Assembly: GCF_004320525.1 (NCBI RefSeq)
Contig: NZ_SIHX01000005.1
Location: forward strand, 327,679 to 391,678
Direction: 5' to 3'
Length of the DNA stretch: 64,000 bases
From: Arthrobacter sp. S39
Lineage (GTDB): Bacteria > Actinomycetota > Actinomycetes > Actinomycetales > Micrococcaceae
Shown here piece by piece: positions 63,880 to 64,000 of the stretch; within the stretch, counting starts at the first letter, position 1, and every line of letters starts with the position of its first letter. The notes below the pieces were generated by a model. That model did no database searches, was not told where the DNA came from, and saw only the letters and a program-made list of their open reading frames with translations. A program made the translations under genes and the position numbers.

Positions 63880-63900
63880 TGTTGTTTGAGAACTCAATAG
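63880..63900 (+). promoter_or_regulatory. BoxA-like antitermination sequence of the rRNA leader
   Basis: TGTTGTTTGAGAACTC followed by AATAG matches the boxA-type element that recruits NusB-NusE to rRNA transcripts in high-GC Gram-positive bacteria. It lies about 60 bases downstream of the predicted transcription start. Confidence 0.65.
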
Positions 63901-64000
63901 TGTGCCAAGTTTGTTGATACCAATTTATTGTATTGAATTGGTTGAATTGACTGGATTATGCCACCCCGTGGTGTGGTCTGGTTTTTACAGCTGGTTTCAA

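Larger units (their letters stand above)
63636..64000 (+). other. rRNA operon promoter and leader region, no gene seen
   Basis: No coding sequence is supported here; the only frames are short. The block holds a consensus-like promoter, a boxA-like antitermination sequence and an AT-rich leader with small dyads (for example CCAATT/AATTGG near 63921-63943). This is the standard 5' arrangement ahead of a 16S rRNA gene, which would start just beyond the window. Confidence 0.75.

Noticed and set aside
63631..63897. An 88-codon minus-strand frame in the rRNA leader
   Set aside because: It lies over the rRNA promoter and boxA; the sequence has no family character, and the regulatory reading explains the region better.

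Overview
This is a GC-rich chromosomal window with dense genes and long antisense shadow frames. The gene set points to a high-GC Gram-positive actinobacterium of the Micrococcaceae, most likely Arthrobacter or Pseudarthrobacter. Supporting signs are a GTP-type PEP carboxykinase, CarD beside ispD-ispF-cysS-rlmB, a SenX3-RegX3-PhoU phosphate module, a Bpa-type proteasome activator ending in GQYL, and a GlgE-type alpha-glucan cluster. The genus is inferred from content and was not tested by a search. I saw no prophage, CRISPR array, insertion sequence or other clear mobile element.

Layout. 1-5.5 kb: truncated pckG, then on the minus strand manB, an unknown gene, an NsrR-like regulator and flavohemoprotein hmp. 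5.7-13.9 kb: a RecQ helicase with a phosphoribosyltransferase-like tail, a convergent MFS exporter, tRNA-Ser(GCU), an S9 peptidase and an FAD/NAD(P)-binding protein. 14.4-18.2 kb: a sulfonate-type ABC transporter (binding protein, ATPase, permease) with a TauD-like dioxygenase. 18.3-25.2 kb: a VOC protein, tRNA-Ser(UGA), a quinone oxidoreductase, a PadR-ABC-FtsX operon and a duplicated DUF1540 protein. 25.5-31.8 kb: cstA-ybdD, a GNAT enzyme, bpa with an unknown partner, an aldo/keto reductase and two uncharacterised genes. 31.8-34.9 kb: a Tat-type exported protein, then an unusual three-gene operon (HTH, stand-alone phosphohistidine domain, winged-helix-like protein) behind a 35-bp palindrome, and tRNA-Thr(CGU).

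34.9-41.8 kb: an S33 peptidase lipoprotein, holB, tmk, a trans-sulfuration enzyme, DUF2516, three exact 55-bp tandem repeats, a methyltransferase and gpmA. 41.9-50.0 kb: phoU divergent from senX3-regX3 with four 11-bp PHO-box units between them, a lipoprotein, carD, ispD, ispF, cysS and rlmB. 50.1-63.6 kb: glgX, a secreted RNase Sa/barnase-type ribonuclease with its barstar inhibitor, glgP, and the operon glgE-treS-(maltokinase::glgB). The last 400 bases hold a terminator and the promoter and leader of an rRNA operon whose genes begin past the window.

How the genes work together. The carbohydrate block joins trehalose to glycogen: TreS interconverts trehalose and maltose, maltokinase makes maltose-1-phosphate, GlgE extends glucan, GlgB branches it, and GlgX and GlgP take it apart. 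The phosphate block is a classical sensor, regulator and PhoU set with a visible operator. Most of the window is ordinary core chromosome. The observations I rate highest are the HTH/phosphohistidine/wHTH trio with its palindrome, the maltokinase-GlgB fusion with a Shine-Dalgarno-like site before an in-frame ATG at the junction, the RecQ-PRTase fusion, and the 3 x 55-bp repeat.
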